This document shows, piece after piece, positions 20,505-29,629 of a DNA stretch of 64,000 nt. The notes below the pieces were generated by a model. The model saw only the letters and a list, made by a program, of their open reading frames with translations. It had not been told where the DNA came from and ran no database searches. This DNA is from Lentzea californiensis (GTDB taxonomy: Bacteria; Actinomycetota; Actinomycetes; Mycobacteriales; Pseudonocardiaceae). Each line of letters begins with the position of its first letter. The stretch's first letter is position 1. The position numbers and the translations under genes are program-made. The stretch is taken from contig NZ_JANBBE010000006.1 in the NCBI RefSeq assembly GCF_024648825.1, forward strand, positions 186,001 to 250,000, given 5' to 3'.

Positions 20505-20538
20505 ACCGGCCGGAGCAGATGCCCTTGCTCCGGCCGGT
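20505..20538. terminator. Strong bidirectional hairpin
   Basis: ACCGGCCGGAGCA (20505-20517) and TGCTCCGGCCGGT (20526-20538) form a perfect 13-bp stem with an 8-base loop between the DUF1269 stop and the end of the convergent coiled-coil gene. There is no T-run, as is usual in high-GC actinomycetes. Confidence 0.7.
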
Positions 20539-20546
20539 TCGCGCGT

Positions 20547-21254
20547 TCACCGTGCCGGGCTCACCGCCGGCACTCGCGCGGCCGCCTCGCCCAGCAGCGA
20601 GTGCACGACCCGCAGCACGTCCGCGACGTGGTCGCGGTGCTCGTTGATCACGTCGGCCCGGCGGGCCGCCTGCCGCACGACGGCCTCGGCCCGGCGGCGC
20701 GCGGTCTCCTCCATCAGCCGCACGTCGTGGCAGGTCTGCTTGCGCCGCAACGCCAGTGCCAGCTCGAAGTCCTCGGTGACCTCCGCCCGGTGGCGGGCCG
20801 CCGCCTCGTCCAGCGCACGGCGGCCCGCCTCCCCCTCCCGCAGGATCCGCGCCATCCGCTCCCTGGTCTGCGCGAGCAGCTCCCGGTGCTCGGTGTGGGT
20901 GCGGCGGGCGGACTTCCACGCGTGGTCCTCCAGCGCCGTGGCGCGTTCGGTGATCTCGGCCGCCTGCGCGAGCGTGCGCTCCACGACGTACCGAAGGCGT
21001 TCACCGACCGCGTACGGGGACTGCGGGGCCGCCCGCAGCCGGTCGAGCCGCTCCCGCAGGACGCGGTTGTCCTCCCGTTCGGACTCCAGGTGCCGGGCGA
21101 GCGACTCCGCCCTCGCCTCCGCCGCGTCGAGGTCCGCGGTGAGCGTCTCGACGTCGCGCTCGGCCTCGTGGACGTAGTGCCAGACCTGGTCGCGCCGAAA
21201 GCCCAGCCACGCGACGTCGAACCCGGTGCGCAGCGGCACCAGCTCCGCGGTCAC
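20547..21254 (-). CDS. Coiled-coil protein
   Basis: GTG 21254 overlaps the preceding stop by four bases (GTGA), so this 235-residue protein is coupled to the Vms1/eRF1-like gene. After a short N-terminus (LVPLRTGFDVAWLGFRRDQVWHYVHEAE, resembling DivIVA/cell-division-initiation-type starts) nearly the whole sequence is heptad-patterned and rich in Glu, Arg and Ala, predicting a long coiled coil. The FDVAWLGFRRDQVWHYV segment recalls the G(F/Y)xxxQVxxF motif of DivIVA-like proteins, so a scaffold role is plausible. No catalytic motif. Downstream is a strong hairpin. Confidence 0.7.
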   Translation of the reverse strand: MTAELVPLRTGFDVAWLGFRRDQVWHYVHEAERDVETLTADLDAAEARAESLARHLESEREDNRVLRERLDRLRAAPQSPYAVGERLRYVVERTLAQAAEITERATALEDHAWKSARRTHTEHRELLAQTRERMARILREGEAGRRALDEAAARHRAEVTEDFELALALRRKQTCHDVRLMEETARRRAEAVVRQAARRADVINEHRDHVADVLRVVHSLLGEAAARVPAVSPAR

Positions 21255-22267
21255 GGCCGCACCAGCGTCAGCGGCACGCGGCACAGCGCGCCGATGCCGT
21301 CCTCGGGGGCCTGCCGGGTACCGGTGTTGATCACGTGCACCCGCGTGCCGCTCAGCAGCGCCGCCCGCACGGCGACGTCCGCGAGCAAGCCGCAGCGGCG
21401 GCCCGACCCCACGGGCTGCGCCGGAGCCACGTCGGTCGGCTCGAGGCCGTACCACGCGGTGGCCGTGATGTCCTCCGGCTGGCCCACGAACAGGTCGTCC
21501 ACCCGGCCGTCAGCCAGCGCACCGAGGGTCTCGTCCGCGCCCTCGACCCCCAGCCGCCGGGTCCGGCCACGTTCGTGGAAGTCCGCCAGCACTCCCGAGG
21601 TCCACGTGCGGGCGGCCGCCCGCACCTCGTCCTCGATCCGGCTCGGGCTCAGGTCGGTGCCGACCCAGCGCGCCGTCGTGTCCCGCCGGACGGCGGCCGG
21701 CAGTGCGCCCCACAGCGCGGCCACCACCTCGTCCTCCCCCGCCACGACCAGCAGCCTGGCGTCCTGCCGGACCAGCATCCCGGCGACCGCCGCCGCCGCG
21801 GACCGCACGCCCTCGAACCAGTTCTCGTCCTCGTAGTGCAGCGACATCCAGTCGGCGGTGGGCGTGCCGAGGCCGGCGGTCTCGCGGCTCACGGCGGCGA
21901 CCACGCACGGCGGCCGCTCCTGCACCCACGCGAGCAACGGGAGCACGTGTGCCGGCGAGCTGAACCACGCGAGGTCCAGATGGCGCAGTCCGGGCGCCTC
22001 GAAGACGCGCGGAGGAACCTCGCCTCCCGCGAACGCCACCAGCGTTCCCGCGGACGGATCAGCGTCGTGTGCTCTGTGCAGCGCGGCACCGATCGCACCG
22101 ACCACGTCGTCACCCGCTCCGTCACTGCGCAACTGGTCGGCGAGGCGGACCCAGCGCGACCTCCACGAGTGCAACGGACTCGATCCCATGTAGACGGACG
22201 CGACCGGCCGCGCCGGCCGGACTACGTCGATCAGATCCCGCAGAGCGGGCCGGCAGGTCTTGGGCAC
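21251..22267 (-). CDS. baeRF/Vms1-like protein (Rv2629 type)
   Basis: From GTG 22267, preceded by GAGGAG, the product is 338 residues. It has the layout of the bacterial archaeo-eukaryotic release factor (baeRF/Vms1) family, to which dormancy-associated Rv2629 of Mycobacterium belongs: VASVYMGSSP at the N-terminus, a central alpha/beta domain with RLLVVAGEDEVVAALWGALP, and a C-terminal domain with RQAPEDGIGALCRVPLTL. Family members resemble eRF1 and may act on stalled ribosomes or tRNA; that activity is not shown by sequence alone. It is coupled to a coiled-coil protein and lies 61 bp from site H. Confidence 0.7.
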   Translation of the reverse strand: MPKTCRPALRDLIDVVRPARPVASVYMGSSPLHSWRSRWVRLADQLRSDGAGDDVVGAIGAALHRAHDADPSAGTLVAFAGGEVPPRVFEAPGLRHLDLAWFSSPAHVLPLLAWVQERPPCVVAAVSRETAGLGTPTADWMSLHYEDENWFEGVRSAAAAVAGMLVRQDARLLVVAGEDEVVAALWGALPAAVRRDTTARWVGTDLSPSRIEDEVRAAARTWTSGVLADFHERGRTRRLGVEGADETLGALADGRVDDLFVGQPEDITATAWYGLEPTDVAPAQPVGSGRRCGLLADVAVRAALLSGTRVHVINTGTRQAPEDGIGALCRVPLTLVRP

Positions 22268-22327
22268 AGCGACTCCTCTTCCCCGTCGTGAACTGGTCAC
22301 AGAGTCCGGGGAGGTGGTGATCCGCTT

Positions 22328-22346
22328 CTTCACCCGGCGCGGATGA
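22328..22346. promoter_or_regulatory. Island palindrome, site H
   Basis: CTTCACCCGGCGCGGATGA, the best match to the shared palindrome, lies between the divergent baeRF-like gene and the small membrane-protein gene. Confidence 0.6.
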
Positions 22347-22387
22347 ACAGGCGGTCCGGCACCGGTGCGCTCCTCGCCCCGTGCGGG

Positions 22388-22406
22388 GGAAGTCCGGCCC
22401 GGGTGA
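22388..22406. promoter_or_regulatory. Island palindrome, site I (degenerate left half)
   Basis: GGAAGTCCGGCCCGGGTGA keeps CCG-N3-CGGGTGA but not the TCA of the left arm. It lies 41 bp before the small membrane-protein start. Confidence 0.35.
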
Positions 22407-22446
22407 GGCGGGCAGCGTCGGGACCACGAAGGAGGTGCGGACTTCC

Positions 22447-22683
22447 ATGAGCCGTCAACCTGATCGTTCCCGTTCCCGTCGCATCGTGCTGGCCGTCGTG
22501 CTGTTCGCGTTCATCGTCTCCGCCACCGGGGACGACGAGTGCGGGCAGGAGTCCCCGCTCGCGGTCACCGGTGTGCTCGCCGCCGCCGGCCTGCTGCCCA
22601 GGGTGATCGGGGTGGCCGGGCGGGTGCTCGTGGTGATCTCCCAGCCGGGCAAGGCCATTCGGCCGCCCTGCCCAGCGAAGTGA
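22447..22683 (+). CDS. Small membrane or secreted peptide
   Basis: This 78-residue protein starts at ATG 22447, eleven bases after AAGGAGG. It has a basic N-terminus (SRQPDRSRSRRIV), a hydrophobic helix (about 13-27), DDECGQESPL, a second hydrophobic segment (about 37-65) and a PPCP-containing tail. It could span the membrane twice or be exported. Nothing is recognised. It lies directly upstream of the LuxR-family regulator (54 bp) and downstream of sites H and I, so it may be co-regulated with the island or be an accessory of the regulator. Confidence 0.6.
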   Translation: MSRQPDRSRSRRIVLAVVLFAFIVSATGDDECGQESPLAVTGVLAAAGLLPRVIGVAGRVLVVISQPGKAIRPPCPAK

Positions 22684-22691
22684 TGCGGTTC

Positions 22692-22703
22692 GATCACGTG
22701 ATC
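22692..22703. promoter_or_regulatory. Palindrome before the LAL regulator
   Basis: GATCACGTGATC is a perfect 12-bp palindrome, 34 bp before the LuxR-family start. It is a candidate operator, possibly autoregulatory. Confidence 0.35.
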
Positions 22704-22737
22704 ATCCACGAAAATTCCATCGGGGAGAGTCATCGCA

Positions 22738-25356
22738 ATGTCCGACAGTTCGGAGTGCGAGCGATCAGCGCACGACACCAGTCCGCCCAGGTTCCGGGTT
22801 CCCGTCTCGGCCGTTCCGCTCATAGCACGCGACCGGCTTCTGTCCATTGTGGACGAGAACGTCGCGGCGGCACCGGTCACCCTCGTCACCGGGCCCGCGG
22901 GGTGTGGCAAGACGACGTTGCTCGCGGAGTGGGCACGACGCCGCACCGACCGGGTCGCGTGGCTGACCCTCGACGAACACGACAGCGCGCCCGCCCGGCT
23001 GCGCATCGCGGTGAGAGACGCGCTCACCCGCGTCTGGCCGGACCAGGGCCGCCTCGAGTCGATCCCGTGGTCCGAACCGGGTTTCTCCTCGGCGATAGTG
23101 GCCGCGTTCGACCGCTTACCCGCGTCCGCGTGCCTGGTCCTAGACAACGTGCACGAACTGCGTGATCAGGAAGCCCTCGCCACCATCGACCTGCTCACCC
23201 GGCAGCCACCGGACCGGTTGAGACTGGTGCTGCTCGGCCGGTTCCCGCCACCGCTGCACCTCGCCCGGCTGCACCTGGAGGGACGGTTGCGCGAGGTGCT
23301 GCCCCACGAGCTCGCGTTCGACCGGGGCGAGACCGAGGCCCTGCTCGCCATGTACGGCGTCTCGCTCTCGGCGGAGGAGATCGAGGCGCTGTTCACCGGC
23401 ACGGAGGGCTGGGCCGGTGGGCTGACGTTCGCGGCGATGCGGATGAACACGACCGGCACACCGCCGGCCGGCCTGCCCATGCTCACCGGGCAGGACGAGA
23501 TCGTGAGCAGCTACCTGACCGAGGAGGTGCTCGCGCCCCACTCGCCGAGCACGCACGACCTGCTGATCGCGACCAGTGTCTGCGACGCGGTGAGCACCGG
23601 CCTCGCGAGCGCTCTGGCACCGGAGCACCCGAGTCCCGGCGTCGTGCTCGACCACCTCGAGCGCACCAACGCGTTCGTGAGCAGGCTGAGCAGCACACCC
23701 GAGTGGTACCGATGTCATCCGGTGCTGCGGGCGCACCTCCTCGCCGAACTGCGCCGGACCCGTCCGGCCGGCGAGAGCGCGCTGCACCGGTCCGCGGCAC
23801 GCTGGCACCACGAGAACGACCTGCCCCTGACCGCGTTGCGGCACGCCGTCGCGGCCGGCGAGGACCAGCTCACCTCGGAGATCATCGAACACTCGGTGCT
23901 GCGGCAGATGCTGCACGCGGGCGGCGCGGAGGTGCACCCGGTGCTGAGCGCGGTGCCCGGCCACGTGCTGGCCAGGCCCGCGGTCGGGGTGGTCGCGGCA
24001 CTCGTCGCGCTCGACGCCGGTGACCTCGCCGCCGCCGACCGGGTGCTCGCCGGCATCGGCGGCGCGTCCCCCGCTCTGCGACCGGAACGGGTCCGGGTGC
24101 TGCACGGCACCGCACTGCTGCGCCGCGGCCGGCTCGACGCGCACGTCGGCGAGGCGCTCGGCATCATGGCCAGGACGCCCGCCGGACTGAGCGGCGCACC
24201 GGACGCGGACGTCGCCGCCCTGCTCGACCGCGGTGTCGCGGCGTTGTCACGCGGCGAGCACCGCGCCGCGGAGACCGACCTGGTGCGTGCGGCGGCGCTC
24301 GCCAGGAAGGAGGGGTTCACCCACGCCGAACTGGACTGCCGGGTGCACCTCGCGGCGTTGGCGAGCGCGATGGGCGACATCGCGGAGGGAGCGCGGCAGG
24401 CGCGCGAGGCGGTCGAGTTCGCCGAGCGACAGGGCTGGCAGACGCACTTCACCTGTGCCCTCGCCTACTCCCTGATGGGCGTGCACGCCTACCTGCGCAT
24501 GGAGGACGTGCAGGCGACCGACCTGGCCATGCGCGCGACCGCGGCGCTGGGCGACCGGCCCGACCTGGGGGTCGGGATCGCGGTCCGCACGCTGGACGCG
24601 GCGGTGTCGTTCACCACGGCCGGCGACCCGCGCGCCGTCGCCGGACGCCTGCGCCGGCAGTGGCAGGACGTCGCCGGGCGTGAGGTGACGCCACCGGTGG
24701 TCGCGCACGTGGCACCGGCGTTGCAACGGATGGCCCTGCGGACCGGGGACGAACAGTGGGCCGCGGCGATGCCCGGCCAGGTCGAGGCGATGTTCGGCCC
24801 GTGCGGGGAGCAGGCGGTGCTCCAGGCCGTCCTGCACTCCCACCACTCCCGCGTCAACCAGGCCCGCAAACTGGTGAAACCGTTGCTGTCAGGGGATCTG
24901 CCCGCGGTCGCGGCACCGACCGTGGTGGACGCCTGGCTGCTGGAGGCCGTGCTGGTGGAGCGTTCCGGCGACCAGCGGCGCGCACACGAGGCCGTCACCC
25001 GCGCGCTGGCGGCCGCGGAGCCCGTCGGCACGATCCGGCCGTTCGTCCACGCGGGCAAGCCGGTCCGCGAGCTCCTCGCCCGCGGCGCGGGCCGATTCGG
25101 CAGGCTGGACCGGTTCGCCACGACGACGATGACGGCGCTGCCCACGGCGGCGACGACCTCGGCGGGCGTGCTCACGAGTCGCGAGCGGGATCTCCTGGTC
25201 GAGCTGCCGTCCATGCGCACCACCGAGGAGATCGCGAGCTCCCTGTTCGTCTCCGTCAACACCGTGAAGACGCACCTGCGCGGCATCTACCGGAAACTCG
25301 GCGTGAACCAGCGGCGCGACGCCGTCCTCGTCGCCAGGCGACTCGGCCTGATCTGA
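22738..25356 (+). CDS. Large ATP-binding LuxR-family (LAL/MalT-like) transcriptional regulator
   Basis: This 872-residue protein has an N-terminal NTPase domain with Walker A GPAGCGKTT (about 52-60) and Walker B CLVLDNVHEL (about 131-140). A winged-helix and a long helical TPR-like region follow (about 300-780), and a C-terminal LuxR helix-turn-helix (LTSRERDLLVEL...EEIASSLFVSVNTVKTHL, about 812-860). This is the LAL/MalT architecture: ATP and an inducer drive oligomerisation and activation of target promoters. It ends the stress island and is its only DNA-binding protein apart from the edge MerR gene. It is therefore the best local candidate for recognising the shared palindrome, which is inference. 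Confidence 0.9.
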   Translation: MSDSSECERSAHDTSPPRFRVPVSAVPLIARDRLLSIVDENVAAAPVTLVTGPAGCGKTTLLAEWARRRTDRVAWLTLDEHDSAPARLRIAVRDALTRVWPDQGRLESIPWSEPGFSSAIVAAFDRLPASACLVLDNVHELRDQEALATIDLLTRQPPDRLRLVLLGRFPPPLHLARLHLEGRLREVLPHELAFDRGETEALLAMYGVSLSAEEIEALFTGTEGWAGGLTFAAMRMNTTGTPPAGLPMLTGQDEIVSSYLTEEVLAPHSPSTHDLLIATSVCDAVSTGLASALAPEHPSPGVVLDHLERTNAFVSRLSSTPEWYRCHPVLRAHLLAELRRTRPAGESALHRSAARWHHENDLPLTALRHAVAAGEDQLTSEIIEHSVLRQMLHAGGAEVHPVLSAVPGHVLARPAVGVVAALVALDAGDLAAADRVLAGIGGASPALRPERVRVLHGTALLRRGRLDAHVGEALGIMARTPAGLSGAPDADVAALLDRGVAALSRGEHRAAETDLVRAAALARKEGFTHAELDCRVHLAALASAMGDIAEGARQAREAVEFAERQGWQTHFTCALAYSLMGVHAYLRMEDVQATDLAMRATAALGDRPDLGVGIAVRTLDAAVSFTTAGDPRAVAGRLRRQWQDVAGREVTPPVVAHVAPALQRMALRTGDEQWAAAMPGQVEAMFGPCGEQAVLQAVLHSHHSRVNQARKLVKPLLSGDLPAVAAPTVVDAWLLEAVLVERSGDQRRAHEAVTRALAAAEPVGTIRPFVHAGKPVRELLARGAGRFGRLDRFATTTMTALPTAATTSAGVLTSRERDLLVELPSMRTTEEIASSLFVSVNTVKTHLRGIYRKLGVNQRRDAVLVARRLGLI

Positions 25357-25606
25357 TCACGGTTGGCCCCTTGGATCGTGGCCCGGACCCCCGCCACACT
25401 TGATCCGCACGGGCCGCCACACCGCGGCCCACACCCCGAGTCACCGACACGATCGCGTGCGGCTCGGTCATCGAACGCCTAGGCAGGCACCCCCGGCGGT
25501 GCTCAGTTCGGCCTGCGCACCGCCGGGTGCGGGGCACGGCCGTGAGTGGTTCCCGTTCCCGATGTCGCGCTTCACGGCAGAGGAGCCGCTCACGGCCGGT
25601 CCACAC
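25357..25606. terminator. Intergenic region with bidirectional hairpin
   Basis: These 250 bp separate the convergent LAL and aldo/keto reductase genes. The only clear structure is a hairpin with arms CCGGCGGTGC (25493-25502) and GCACCGCCGG (25517-25526) around a 14-base loop, a candidate bidirectional terminator. Short open frames across it have no coding character. Confidence 0.5.
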
Positions 25607-26449
25607 TCAAGCGCGCGACATCCCGGCCGTTCGGCCGAGCTGATCGAGGTGCTGGAAGTCCTCGTCGGACAGCTCGACGTCCGCCGCGCCGGCGTTCTCC
25701 TCGAGGTGGCGCAGGGAGGACGTGCCCGGGATCGGGAGCACGACCTCCGACCGGCGCAGCAGCCACGCCAGCGCGACCTGCGCCGGGGTGGCCCCCAGCC
25801 GGCGGGCCACCTCCGCCACCGGTGAGCCCGGCCGGACGCTCGGCGCGATCGGCAACCACGGCAGGAACGCGATGCCGTGCCGTTCGCAGTGCGCCAGCAC
25901 GTCCTCCGAGCGCCGGTCGTCGAGGTTGTACCGGTTCTGCACGCTCACGACCGGCGTGATCCGCCCGGCTTCGACGATCTGCTCGACGGACACCTCGGAC
26001 AGCCCGACGTGCCGCACCTTCCCCTCGTCCTGCAGCCGCCGCAGCGCGCCGATCTGGTCGGCCAGTGCGACGGCGGGGTCGATCCGGTGCAGCTGGAACA
26101 GGTCGATGCGCTCGACCCGCAGCCGGCGCAGGCTCAGCTCGGCCTGCTGGCGCAGGTATTCCGGGCGGCCGAGCGGGATCCAGTCGTCGCCGGGGTGGCA
26201 CTGGCCGGCCTTGGTGGCCACCACGACACCGCCGGGGTACGGGTGCAGGGCCTCGGCCAGCAGCTCCTCGTTGCGGCCGAGGTCGTAGGAGTCGGCGGTG
26301 TCGATGAACGTGACGCCGAGCTCGACCGCCCGGCGGGCCAGGGCGTGCGCGGCGGCCGGGTCGTCCGCGGGCAGCCGCATGGCGCCGAAACCCAGGCGGT
26401 GTACGGGAAGGTCGCCGCCGAGGACGAGGTGGTGACGGTCGGGGTGCAC
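25607..26449 (-). CDS. Aldo/keto reductase
   Basis: From GTG 26449, five bases after AAGGAG, this 280-residue (alpha/beta)8-barrel protein shows AKR signatures: [27 protein letters not shown] (catalytic Asp and Tyr), VATKAGQ (Lys), [10 protein letters not shown] (His) and [13 protein letters not shown] for NADPH binding. It reduces aldehydes or ketones in the cytoplasm. It is divergent from a LysR regulator 104 bp away, the usual arrangement for LysR control of an adjacent reductase. Substrate unknown. Confidence 0.9.
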   Translation of the reverse strand: MHPDRHHLVLGGDLPVHRLGFGAMRLPADDPAAAHALARRAVELGVTFIDTADSYDLGRNEELLAEALHPYPGGVVVATKAGQCHPGDDWIPLGRPEYLRQQAELSLRRLRVERIDLFQLHRIDPAVALADQIGALRRLQDEGKVRHVGLSEVSVEQIVEAGRITPVVSVQNRYNLDDRRSEDVLAHCERHGIAFLPWLPIAPSVRPGSPVAEVARRLGATPAQVALAWLLRRSEVVLPIPGTSSLRHLEENAGAADVELSDEDFQHLDQLGRTAGMSRA

Positions 26450-26552
26450 AGGATCTCCTTGCGGATGTCGGTTCTTGCGGCACCGACACTGCCGTTCCGC
26501 TTCCGCTAAGACAATCGAAACCTTCTTGGCTCGACCGCGTAGCATCGCTGAA

Positions 26553-27479
26553 GTGTTGAACCTGGAACGCCTGCGGACCCTGCACGCGGTGTCCACCACG
26601 GGATCGGTCCGCGGCGCCGCCGAAGCGTTGCACGTGACCACCTCGGCGGTGTCGCAGCAACTGTCCAGGCTGGAGCGCGAGGTCGGTCAGCGCCTGCTGG
26701 AGAAGCAGGGCCGCGGCATCAGGCTCACCGACGCGGGCGACCTGCTCGCCGACCACGCGGGCAGGTTGCTGCAGCAGGTGGAACTCGCCGAGACCGACCT
26801 GGCAGACCACCGCGGCGCGGTGGCCGGATCACTCACGGTGGCCGCGTTCGCCACGGCCGCTCGCGGCCTGTTGCCGGCGGTGCTGCACGCATTGCGGCAG
26901 CGGCACCCGAACCTGTCGGCACGGCTCACGGAGCTGGAACCCGTCGAGTCGATCGCACAGCTGCGTCACGCGGACATCGACATCGCGGTGGTGCAGGACT
27001 GGCCGGAGCAGCCGCTCGCGGTGCCCGACGGGATCTCGTGCGCCCCGCTGCTGGAAGACGTCCTCGACGCGGCTCTACCCGCCCGGCATACGTTGGCAGA
27101 CAGGGATTCCACCACTTTGGAGGAGCTGCACGGCGAGGACTGGGTGGGGTGGCCCAGTGACGAGATCTGCCACGGCTGGCTCGAGAACATGCTGCGCCGC
27201 AACGGGATCGAGCGCCGCATCACCCACACCGCCTCGGAGCACTCCACCCAGCTCGCCTTGGTGGCGGCGGGGCTCGGCGCCGCGATCATCCCCCGGCTCG
27301 GCCGCGGCCCCGCACCGGACGGCGTCCGGTTCGTGCCGCTGCTCCCGGCACCCCGGCGACGGGTGTTCGCGTTGTGGCGCAACAGCACCACGAACCGTCC
27401 CGCGTGCCGGGCGGCGCTGCGCGCCCTGCAGGACGCCGCCCGTCAGTGCGACACCGGCCGCGTCGCCGAGCTCGCGTGA
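26553..27479 (+). CDS. LysR-family transcriptional regulator
   Basis: The start is set at GTG 26553, giving the standard [40 protein letters not shown] helix-turn-helix at residues 2-60; the frame is open upstream without family similarity. The 308-residue protein has the type 2 periplasmic-binding-like effector domain (about 90-295). It is divergent from the aldo/keto reductase and convergent with an SDR gene whose stop is one base away. It likely regulates the reductase; the co-inducer is unknown. Confidence 0.88.
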   Translation: MLNLERLRTLHAVSTTGSVRGAAEALHVTTSAVSQQLSRLEREVGQRLLEKQGRGIRLTDAGDLLADHAGRLLQQVELAETDLADHRGAVAGSLTVAAFATAARGLLPAVLHALRQRHPNLSARLTELEPVESIAQLRHADIDIAVVQDWPEQPLAVPDGISCAPLLEDVLDAALPARHTLADRDSTTLEELHGEDWVGWPSDEICHGWLENMLRRNGIERRITHTASEHSTQLALVAAGLGAAIIPRLGRGPAPDGVRFVPLLPAPRRRVFALWRNSTTNRPACRAALRALQDAARQCDTGRVAELA

Positions 27480-27480
27480 C

Positions 27481-28377
27481 TCAGGACTTCGCGGCCAGCG
27501 GGAAGGTCACCCCGGTGACCCGCTCCGACACCTCCCACAGGCGCCGCGCCAGCATCGGGTCACTGGCCGCCGCCGACCGGCCGACGAGCGCGGGGTGGCC
27601 GTGCAGCTCGAACCGCCCGTCCGGGCCGACGTAGCTGGCGCCCGGCAGGTCCTGGGTCGCCGCGTACAACGACGGCAGCGCGCCCTGCGCCTCGGTCTGC
27701 GCGAGGTAGCGCCCGGCCAGGTGCACGATCTTGACCAGGTGCCGGTTGCGGCCCTTGGTGCCCAGGTTGGTCGCCGAGTAGCCGGGGTGCGCCGACAGCG
27801 CGCGCACGGACGACCCGGCCTCACGGCAGCGCCGGTCCAGTTCGAGGGTGAACAGCAGGTTCGCCAGCTTCGACCGCCCGTAGGCCTTCACCGGGGTGTA
27901 GCCGGCGCGGTCGAAGTCGAGGTCGTCGAGGTCGAGCACGCCCGCCTTGTGCGCGCCGGAGGCCACGGTCACCACGCGGCCGGTGATCGAGGGCAGCAGC
28001 AGGTTGGTCAGCGCGAAGTGGCCGAGGTGGTTGGTGCCGAACTGCAGCTCGAACCCGTCCGCCGTGCGGCCGAACGGGGTCATCGCCACCCCGGCGTTGT
28101 TGACCAGGACGTCGAGCTCGCCCTGCCAGCCCTCGGCGAACGCGCGCACCGACGCCAGGTTCGCCAGGTCCAGCTCACGGACCTCGGTCTTGCCGGACAT
28201 GGCGGCCGCGGCCAGCTCACCGGCGGCGACGTCGCGCACGGCGAGCACCGTGCGCGCCCCTGCCGCGGCGAAGGCGGCCGCCGTGCCGCGGCCCACGCCG
28301 CTGGCCGCACCGGTCACCACGACGGTACGACCGGTCAGGTCGGGGAGGTCGCCGGCGGTCCACCTGTGCTTCGTCAT
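27481..28377 (-). CDS. Short-chain dehydrogenase/reductase
   Basis: This 298-residue protein has the NAD(P) motif [10 protein letters not shown] (about 20-29), [12 protein letters not shown] (about 93-96), a Ser in VTVASGAHK and the YGRSK active-site Tyr/Lys, so the catalytic set is complete. The long C-terminal part resembles retinol-dehydrogenase/WW-oxidoreductase-like SDRs. ATG 28377 gives a family-typical N-terminus ([20 protein letters not shown]); an upstream ATG is less likely. It is followed on the same strand by nothing and preceded by a TetR gene 66 bp upstream, which may be co-transcribed. Confidence 0.88.
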   Translation of the reverse strand: MTKHRWTAGDLPDLTGRTVVVTGAASGVGRGTAAAFAAAGARTVLAVRDVAAGELAAAAMSGKTEVRELDLANLASVRAFAEGWQGELDVLVNNAGVAMTPFGRTADGFELQFGTNHLGHFALTNLLLPSITGRVVTVASGAHKAGVLDLDDLDFDRAGYTPVKAYGRSKLANLLFTLELDRRCREAGSSVRALSAHPGYSATNLGTKGRNRHLVKIVHLAGRYLAQTEAQGALPSLYAATQDLPGASYVGPDGRFELHGHPALVGRSAAASDPMLARRLWEVSERVTGVTFPLAAKS

Positions 28378-28443
28378 GATCGCCAGCTTATTCACCCTTT
28401 TCGGCGCCGATCGCACCACGCGACAACGACGTCCGTCCGCGGT

Positions 28444-29007
28444 CTAGGCGTCGCCCGTCCTGATGAGGTTGTCCACCAGGTACGCCAAGGCTTCCGGGTC
28501 GTCGACGACCTCCGGCAACGCGCCGGGCGTCGCGCGTCGTAGCTGCGTCCAGCCGACGTAGGCGGAGTAGGCGACGACGGCCTGGCGCCGGGCGCGTGCC
28601 GGAGGAAGGCCGAGTTCCGCGTAGGCCTCGGTCAGGAACGCGACCCTGCGTTCGGTGACGCGTTGCAGGATCGGCGCGACCACCGGGTCGTCGGCGTGCG
28701 CCACCAGCGCGGGTTCCAGTCCGCTCGCCGGGTCCTCGGTGATCGCGATCAGGAAGAGCCGGCGCAGCTTGTCCCGCGGGTCGGCGATGGACGCCACCTG
28801 GTCGATCACCGCGATGGTGCCCTGCTGCTCCCACCACAGCAGTGCGTCGCGCAGCAGTTCCGTGCGATCGGTGAAGTGCCAGTAGAAGCTGCCTCGCGTC
28901 ACGCCGAGCCGCTGGGCGAGCGGCACCACGGCCACCGCGCTCACGCCGCCCTCGGCCAGGGCGGTGAGTGCCGCGGTGAGCCAGTCCTGCTTCGACAACC
29001 GAGCCAC
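28444..29007 (-). CDS. TetR/AcrR-family regulator
   Basis: This 187-residue protein has an N-terminal TetR helix-turn-helix (about residues 5-50: AALTALAEGGVSAVAVVPLAQRLGVTRGSFYWHFTDRTELL) and a helical ligand domain. The start is GTG 29007. Directly upstream lies a perfect 18-bp palindrome shared with the divergent DUF3995 gene, the classic arrangement for a self-regulating TetR repressor. The SDR gene downstream may be in the same transcript. Confidence 0.9.
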   Translation of the reverse strand: MARLSKQDWLTAALTALAEGGVSAVAVVPLAQRLGVTRGSFYWHFTDRTELLRDALLWWEQQGTIAVIDQVASIADPRDKLRRLFLIAITEDPASGLEPALVAHADDPVVAPILQRVTERRVAFLTEAYAELGLPPARARRQAVVAYSAYVGWTQLRRATPGALPEVVDDPEALAYLVDNLIRTGDA

Positions 29008-29009
29008 GT

Positions 29010-29027
29010 CCGTACAGTACTGTACGG
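29010..29027. promoter_or_regulatory. TetR operator, perfect 18-bp palindrome
   Basis: CCGTACAGTACTGTACGG is perfectly self-complementary. It sits two bases before the TetR GTG start and 39 bp before the divergent DUF3995 start, so it should overlap both promoters. Confidence 0.8.
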
Positions 29028-29066
29028 TCGACCATGCAGGGGTGTACGGAACGGTGGAGGAACGCG

Positions 29067-29483
29067 ATGACGTTGGTGGGTTCGGGTACGGCCGCGGTGT
29101 TGGTGCTGGTCGGCGTCCTGCACGGGGTGTGGATGTTCTCGCCGTGGCCTCTGCGCACTCGCGAGGAGTTCGCCAGTCGTGTGGTGGGCGTTCCGGTGGA
29201 GAAGCTGCCGACGGGGCCGGCGACGGGCGCGGTCGCGGTCCTGCTCGGGGTGGCCGCGTACGTCGTCGCGGGCCGTGCGGGCGTGTTGCCGGTGCCGGGC
29301 CCCGGCTGGCTGGCGACCGCCGGGGCGGCCGGCGTGGCCGCGGTGCTCCTGCTGCGCGGCGCGGCGGGCCTGGTGGTGTCGTCCCGGCAGGACACCGAGT
29401 TCGCGCGGCTCGACCTGCGGATCTACTCGCCGCTGTGCCTCGTCCTGGCGGCGTGCTGCGCGTCGGTCGCCGCGCTGGGATGA
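29067..29483 (+). CDS. DUF3995 membrane protein
   Basis: ATG 29067 follows GTGGAGGA by a normal spacing. The 138-residue product has four hydrophobic helices with the DUF3995 layout: an N-terminal helix ending in HGVWMFSPWPL, then FASRVVG and a C-terminal IYSPLCLVLAACC. Function unknown. It is divergent from a TetR gene with a palindrome between them, so it is probably the repressor's main target. In such pairs the membrane protein is often a detoxification or envelope-stress partner; that is inference. Confidence 0.8.
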   Translation: MTLVGSGTAAVLVLVGVLHGVWMFSPWPLRTREEFASRVVGVPVEKLPTGPATGAVAVLLGVAAYVVAGRAGVLPVPGPGWLATAGAAGVAAVLLLRGAAGLVVSSRQDTEFARLDLRIYSPLCLVLAACCASVAALG

Positions 29484-29595
29484 ACCCCCCACCGCGCGGG
29501 GCCGCTCACACGCCGAGAGCGGCCGGCGGGTACAGCAGGCTGAGTGCAGGAAAGCCTGACGCGGTTCTACGCCTGCTCCTGAGGTGAGCACCGGA

Positions 29596-29628
29596 CGCGG
29601 GCGGAAGATCTTCTTACTCGCGCCCGCG
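29596..29628. terminator. Candidate hairpin between convergent genes
   Basis: CGCGGGCG (29596-29603) and CGCCCGCG (29621-29628) can pair across a 17-base loop that itself contains the palindrome GAAGATCTTC (29604-29613). It lies between the DUF3995 stop and the convergent SDR stop. Confidence 0.4.
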
Positions 29629-29629
29629 C

